From Chitinophagaceae bacterium (GTDB lineage Bacteria; Bacteroidota; Bacteroidia; Chitinophagales; Chitinophagaceae), in NCBI GenBank assembly GCA_009996555.1, contig JAACZX010000046.1, positions 1 to 10,435 of the forward strand: DNA of 10,435 nucleotides, in the 5' to 3' direction. The notes below the pieces were generated by a model. The model ran no database searches. It saw only the letters and a list, made by a program, of their open reading frames with translations, and was not told the DNA's origin. The translations under genes were made by a program, and so were the position numbers. The number at the start of each line of letters is the position of its first letter. Positions within the stretch are counted from its first letter, which is position 1. Positions 6,980-10,435 of the stretch are shown here, in pieces.

Positions 6980-7333
6980 CTATTTTGTACGTAAAACACT
7001 GGCAACAATACGATCGTTGGCGGCTGTAAGTTCACCCCGTTCATGGGCATCAACAGTTTTTTCCAATGCACGTTTCAAACGCATCTTTACTTTGTTGCGG
7101 TTCAGGTTCAGCCGCATGCCATTTATTTCTTCTTTATACAGTAACCGGTTGTTCATGGTATAAAAATAAACAGTGGATGAGGTGGGCGTATTGCTATTGC
7201 TCTGTACAACCCAGAATCCTTTTTTGGAAACATAACGGGGAGCGGTTGCAACAGGTTCATTTTCCTGTGCAGTTGCAATAAATGTGCTGCAGCAATAAAA
7301 AAATGCCAGCAAGGTTTTTTTCAACTTGTTCAT
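6980..7333 (-). CDS. Small secreted protein of unknown function
   Basis: The ATG at 7333 gives 117 residues and a good signal peptide: positive start MNKLKK, hydrophobic stretch LLAFFYCCSTFIA, and a likely cleavage site after TAQ near residue 23. A longer in-frame version starting further upstream would bury this signal. The mature part of about 94 residues begins with a short flexible segment. It then has a beta-rich portion (KKGFWVVQSN, TSSTVYFYTMNNRLLYKEE) and a basic helical end (NRNKVKMRLKRALEKTV). There are no cysteines in the mature part and no lipobox for lipidation. I do not recognise a named domain, though the GFWVV...VYFY...LLYKE...LN pattern resembles small exported proteins I associate with Bacteroidota. 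It is probably periplasmic or released and has its own terminator. No function is assigned. Confidence 0.75.
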   Translation of the reverse strand: MNKLKKTLLAFFYCCSTFIATAQENEPVATAPRYVSKKGFWVVQSNSNTPTSSTVYFYTMNNRLLYKEEINGMRLNLNRNKVKMRLKRALEKTVDAHERGELTAANDRIVASVLRTK

Positions 7334-7628
7334 GATTGTAAGGTTTAATGGTGAATGAGATGAACAGGTTAAAAGTAACATCACTTTACAGTCATGATCA
7401 GGAAAGTAGACAGGAGCTGTCATTCATCAGTTAAAAACAGGGTTTGAAAAGACCAATGATCTTGCTCAGCTTTTTTATTTTTTTGTAGGCGGCAACCATC
7501 CTTTTGTCTACTAACAAACTGTTAAGGCCATTTACCAAACTGAATGATACAGATTGGACAGCACACCTTTTATGATCATTTGCTGCGCATGTAAACTTAT
7601 TTTACTTGCTGTCTCTAAATCGATTATT
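7334..7628. other. Non-coding region between diverging genes (secreted protein and PEPCK)
   Basis: This is a 295-bp stretch that should contain promoters for both flanking genes. It has T-rich runs at about 7470-7485 and a pair of identical heptamers, CAAACTG, at 7515-7521 and 7536-7542, exactly 21 bp apart. I found no -33/-7 pair with acceptable spacing on either strand and no convincing small gene. The frame of PEPCK stays open back to about 7554, but the sequence there does not look like protein from the same enzyme. Confidence 0.5.
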
Positions 7629-9512
7629 ATGTTTGTCGAAACAAAACCCCGCAAAAAAATGATTGCTGCTGATAAACCCGAATTAAAAGAATGGGTTAGT
7701 AAAATGCAGGAGCATTTTCAACCCGATCAGGTACACTGGTGCAATGGATCACAGGAAGAGTATGATGAACTTTGTGAACTGTTGGTGGAGAAGGGAACGT
7801 TTATACGTCTCAATCCCCAAAAGCGCCCCAATAGTTTTGCCTGCTTCAGCGATCCCAGCGATGTTGCACGTGTAGAAGACAGAACCTTTATTTGCAGTGC
7901 ACGAAAGCAGGATGCTGGTCCTACCAACAACTGGATGGATCCGCAGGATATGAAAGCCATACTGGAAGACCTCACCAAGGGCAGTATGAAAGGAAGAACC
8001 ATGTATGTGATTCCTTTCTGCATGGGCCCTGTAGGTTCATCGCTTTCACGTTATGGTGTGCAGATCACCGACAGTGAATATGTGGTGATCAACATGCGCA
8101 TTATGACACGCATGGGCACGCAGGTAATGCCTTACCTAAAAGATGATTTTGTAAAATGTGTACACACCCTTGGAGCTCCGCTTCAACCTGGTGAGGAAGA
8201 TGTAAAATGGCCATGTAATCCTTCCGTGAAATACATTTCACATTTTCCCGAAGAGCGACTGATCATTTCTTACGGAAGTGGATATGGCGGTAATGCACTG
8301 CTTGGTAAAAAATGTTTTGCATTGCGTATTGCCAGCGTAATGGGAAGAGATGAAGGCTGGCTGGCAGAACACATGCTGATACTTGGTGTGGAATCGCCGG
8401 AGAAAGAAAAAAGTTATATCGCTGCTGCTTTCCCAAGTGCATGCGGTAAAACAAATTTTGCCATGATGATTCCGCCCGAAGCATTGAATGCCCGCCTGAA
8501 TGACGAAGTCGGGCAGGGCTGGAAAGTAACAACCGTGGGTGATGACATTGCATGGATACATAAAGGAGAAGATGGAAGATTGTATGCCATCAATCCCGAA
8601 GCAGGATATTTTGGTGTGGCACCCGGCACCAATGTTAAAACAAATCCCAATGCCATGGAGAGCATTCGTGCCAACACCATTTTTACCAATGTGGGTATTA
8701 CACCCGATGGCGATGTGTGGTGGGAAGGCATGACCAAAGAAGCTCCCGAAGGGTTGATTGACTGGACAGGCAAACCTTATGACAAAGCAAGTGGCAAACC
8801 TGCAGCACATCCAAATGCACGGTTTACTGCACCTGCTTATCAAAACCCTGTGATTGATCCGGGATGGGAAGATCCGGAAGGTGTACCTGTTGCTGCCTTT
8901 GTATTTGGCGGCCGCAGAAGTTCAGCCGTGCCATTGGTGTATCAATCGTTCAACTGGAATTTTGGTGTATATCTCGCCGCCACAATGGGCAGCGAAATGA
9001 CGGCTGCTGCATTTGGTGAATTAGGAAAAGTTCGTCGTGACCCGTTTGCGATGCTGCCATTCCTTGGCTATCACCTTGGCGATTACTTTAACCATTGGTT
9101 ACAGTTTGGCCGTGATCTGCCAAATGCTCCCCGCATCTTTGGTGTAAACTGGTTCCGCAAAAATGAAAACGGTGAATTTGTATGGCCTGGCTTTGGCGAA
9201 AACATGCGTGTGCTGAAATGGATCGTACAGCGCAGCAAGGGACAGGCAAGTGCCGTGGAATGTCCTATTGGCTGGAGGCCACGCCATCGTGATATGGATT
9301 GGACCGGTATGGAGGATTTCTGTAAAGATGAATTCAACCACATTATGCACGTAGAGCGTGAATTGTGGAAGCAGGAATTGCTTAGTCATGAAGAATTGTT
9401 TGAAAGGGCGTATGACCGTTTGCCAAAAGAGTTTCTCTTTATGCGTGAACTGTTGCTGAGTGCCTTGTGGCGCAGTCCTGATGACAGCAAACTTGCTCCT
9501 GAGCATCACTAA
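7629..9512 (+). CDS. pckG: GTP-dependent phosphoenolpyruvate carboxykinase
   Basis: The enzyme converts oxaloacetate and GTP to phosphoenolpyruvate, CO2 and GDP, the first committed step of gluconeogenesis, in the cytoplasm. The ATG at 7629 gives 627 residues, close to the family's usual 600-625; an ATG at 7659 is the main alternative. Diagnostic motifs of the GTP class are present: [19 protein letters not shown] with metal-binding K228, H248 in LAEHMLILG, the P-loop FPSACGKTN with reactive C272 and K274, kinase-2 motif GDDIAW (D305/D306), FGGRRSS, and NWFRKN near the nucleotide site. The ATP-type enzyme lacks the SACGKTN cysteine, so the GTP assignment is firm. Between the P-loop and GDDIAW there are about 11 more residues than in the mammalian enzyme. 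It is transcribed alone, with a strong terminator directly after it. Confidence 0.97.
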   Translation: MFVETKPRKKMIAADKPELKEWVSKMQEHFQPDQVHWCNGSQEEYDELCELLVEKGTFIRLNPQKRPNSFACFSDPSDVARVEDRTFICSARKQDAGPTNNWMDPQDMKAILEDLTKGSMKGRTMYVIPFCMGPVGSSLSRYGVQITDSEYVVINMRIMTRMGTQVMPYLKDDFVKCVHTLGAPLQPGEEDVKWPCNPSVKYISHFPEERLIISYGSGYGGNALLGKKCFALRIASVMGRDEGWLAEHMLILGVESPEKEKSYIAAAFPSACGKTNFAMMIPPEALNARLNDEVGQGWKVTTVGDDIAWIHKGEDGRLYAINPEAGYFGVAPGTNVKTNPNAMESIRANTIFTNVGITPDGDVWWEGMTKEAPEGLIDWTGKPYDKASGKPAAHPNARFTAPAYQNPVIDPGWEDPEGVPVAAFVFGGRRSSAVPLVYQSFNWNFGVYLAATMGSEMTAAAFGELGKVRRDPFAMLPFLGYHLGDYFNHWLQFGRDLPNAPRIFGVNWFRKNENGEFVWPGFGENMRVLKWIVQRSKGQASAVECPIGWRPRHRDMDWTGMEDFCKDEFNHIMHVERELWKQELLSHEELFERAYDRLPKEFLFMRELLLSALWRSPDDSKLAPEHH

Positions 9513-9525
9513 AGATGATGAGACA

Positions 9526-9560
9526 AAAAAGCCGCTGTGTTACAACAGCGGCTTTCTTTT
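9526..9560. terminator. Bidirectional rho-independent terminator between PEPCK and the UPF0145 gene
   Basis: A perfect 11-bp stem, AAAGCCGCTGT (9528-9538) with ACAGCGGCTTT (9545-9555), has a 6-nt loop. On the plus strand it ends in TTTCTTTT. On the minus strand it ends in a run of six T. It lies 15 nt after the PEPCK stop codon and about 20 nt after the stop codon of the converging gene, so it can serve both. Confidence 0.9.
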
Positions 9561-9575
9561 ATGTGTTCAGCAAAG

Positions 9576-9893
9576 TTAAATGCGTACAGCAGTACCGGTG
9601 GCTACTACCATAAGCATACTGCCCCCGCTGCCCACTGTTTCAAAATCAAGATCAATTGCCACCACTGCATTGGCCCCAAGTTGCTGGGCTTTTTGTTCCA
9701 GCTCTTTTAACGCACTTTGCCGGGCTTCTTCTATTACACGTTCATACGTTCCGCTGCGGCCGCCAACAATATCACGAATGCCTGCAAACAGGTCTTTAAA
9801 AATGTTGGCGCCAATAATTGTTTCGGCGGTAACAATACCAATGTATTGCTGAATTGGTTTTCCCTCTACGGTGTTTGTTGTGGTGAGTAACAT
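9576..9893 (-). CDS. YbjQ / UPF0145 family protein
   Basis: This 105-residue protein matches the length and layout of the YbjQ (UPF0145) family: [21 protein letters not shown] at the start (a beta strand with the family's typical T/TT-E-G pattern), then [14 protein letters not shown] and a helix of EEAR...ALKELEQKA. The final part, [14 protein letters not shown], is followed by the glycine-rich loop [10 protein letters not shown] and a last strand with GTAV. Relatives form pentameric or larger ring-like assemblies in known structures, but the cellular role is not established. No signal peptide or membrane helix is present. The ATG at 9893 is the only sensible start. The gene converges on PEPCK and shares its terminator; its function cannot be deduced from the neighbours. 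Confidence 0.93.
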   Translation of the reverse strand: MLLTTTNTVEGKPIQQYIGIVTAETIIGANIFKDLFAGIRDIVGGRSGTYERVIEEARQSALKELEQKAQQLGANAVVAIDLDFETVGSGGSMLMVVATGTAVRI

Positions 9894-9904
9894 AACTTTT
9901 TCTT

Positions 9905-9912
9905 TAAAGGTA
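9905..9912 (-). promoter_or_regulatory. Possible Bacteroidota -7 element before the UPF0145 gene
   Basis: On the minus strand TACCTTTA matches the -7 consensus TAnnTTTG at all but the last base and lies 11 nt before the ATG, which would leave a very short leader. No TTTG -33 box is seen at the expected distance, so this is only a candidate. Confidence 0.25.
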
Positions 9913-9949
9913 CGAAGCAGAACGGTTGTGATGTTGCTTCATTCATTCT

Positions 9950-10435
9950 TCAGATCAATCGTTTTGTACGTTGTTTGTAAGCTGCATACTCGGCTCCGTG
10001 CTGTTGCAAAAGATGAACTTCTTCAAGCCGTATCTGTATTTGAATAACAATGTATGAAGCAGCCATTGCAAAAAATGTAAGTGCATTTGGTAATACAAAA
10101 AACAAACCTGCAGTTGCAGCAATCATTCCAAGAAAGATGGGGTTGCGTGACAACGAAAACAATCCCTTTGTAACAAGGGCTGTTTTATGTTGCTCATCAA
10201 TACCTATCCGCCACGATAGTTTCATTTGCTGCTGGGCAATAATGATCCACAGGAATGAACAGTGCATCAGCAGCAATCCTGCATACACAAAACTGTTACG
10301 TTCAAGATAGGAAACGGGTGCAAGTAAAGCGTACCACTTTCTGCCAATTGCAAAAAACACAACAGACAAAATGAGAGCGGCAGTGAGTACTTTCATCACC
10401 AAACCAATATAGTCATGTGCATGGTCTGCTTTTCC
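9950..10435 (-). CDS. Isoprenylcysteine carboxyl methyltransferase / PEMT-like membrane methyltransferase, 5'-truncated
   Basis: The frame is open to the very last base of the window on the minus strand, and residues upstream of the first internal start codons (GKADHAHDYIGLVMKV) read like normal coding sequence, so the start lies outside. The visible 161 residues hold hydrophobic helices at about 15-31, 47-69 and 98-130. The C-terminal signature of the ICMT/PEMT superfamily follows: LVTKGLFSLSRNPIFLGM (the RNP motif), then IRLEE and the ending HGAEYAAYKQRTKR. These residues form the S-adenosylmethionine site and active site in relatives that methylate isoprenylcysteine or phospholipid head groups. 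In bacteria without prenylated proteins the substrate is usually unknown. It is 56 bp upstream of the UPF0145 gene on the same strand, so co-transcription is possible. Confidence 0.85.
   Translation of the reverse strand, partial: GKADHAHDYIGLVMKVLTAALILSVVFFAIGRKWYALLAPVSYLERNSFVYAGLLLMHCSFLWIIIAQQQMKLSWRIGIDEQHKTALVTKGLFSLSRNPIFLGMIAATAGLFFVLPNALTFFAMAASYIVIQIQIRLEEVHLLQQHGAEYAAYKQRTKRLI

Noticed and set aside
7334..7423. Longer form of the small secreted protein starting at 7423
   Set aside because: It would place 30 residues in front of an excellent signal peptide, and the ATG at 7333 explains the sequence better.
7554..7628. N-terminal extension of PEPCK from a TTG at 7554
   Set aside because: It would add 25 hydrophobic, Cys-rich residues not expected in this cytosolic enzyme; the ATG at 7629 gives the usual length.
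8238..8843. Long open frame (201 codons) antisense to PEPCK
   Set aside because: It mirrors the codon pattern of the strongly conserved PEPCK gene, is rich in Cys, His and Phe, shows no recognisable domain and has no promoter or terminator of its own.

Overview
The window looks like ordinary chromosomal DNA from a member of the Bacteroidota, most likely near the Chitinophagaceae. This rests on three things: translation starts lack Shine-Dalgarno sequences, a LytS-type kinase is paired with a LytTR regulator, and several products have a Bacteroidota-like character (a single-domain asparaginase-like protein, a YafY/WYL regulator next to a DinB-fold protein, a small secreted GFWVV-type protein). 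The phylum call is an inference from gene content and no marker gene is present. I see no transposase, phage gene, CRISPR array, tRNA or rRNA.

Left part, plus strand. A sensor histidine kinase, cut by the left edge, has three PAS domains, two of them a 130-codon tandem repeat. It is followed after 11 nt by a NarL-type response regulator and then a terminator (2367-2400). Next come a one-domain L-asparaginase-like protein, a HTH/WYL regulator and a DinB-superfamily protein that ends in a second strong terminator (4316-4355). The gap between the WYL gene and the DinB gene holds TGYCA elements 11 bp apart, which is the best operator candidate in the window.

Middle part, minus strand. Reading leftward from 6843, a four-helix membrane kinase of the LytS/YehU type overlaps its LytTR response regulator by 8 nt. 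A small PlsC-type acyltransferase follows after 58 nt. Upstream on the same strand is a 117-residue secreted protein of unknown function with its own terminator.

Right part. A GTP-dependent phosphoenolpyruvate carboxykinase (plus strand) is preceded by a 295-bp non-coding stretch. It converges on a YbjQ/UPF0145 protein through a hairpin that can terminate in both directions. A membrane methyltransferase-like gene of the ICMT/PEMT type runs off the right edge.

The genes do not form one pathway. They are two signalling modules, one gluconeogenic enzyme and several housekeeping or unknown proteins. I found no clear new system. The points most worth checking are the phased repeats between the WYL and DinB genes, the single-domain asparaginase, the extra loop between the nucleotide motifs of PEPCK, and the acyltransferase next to the LytS/LytTR pair.
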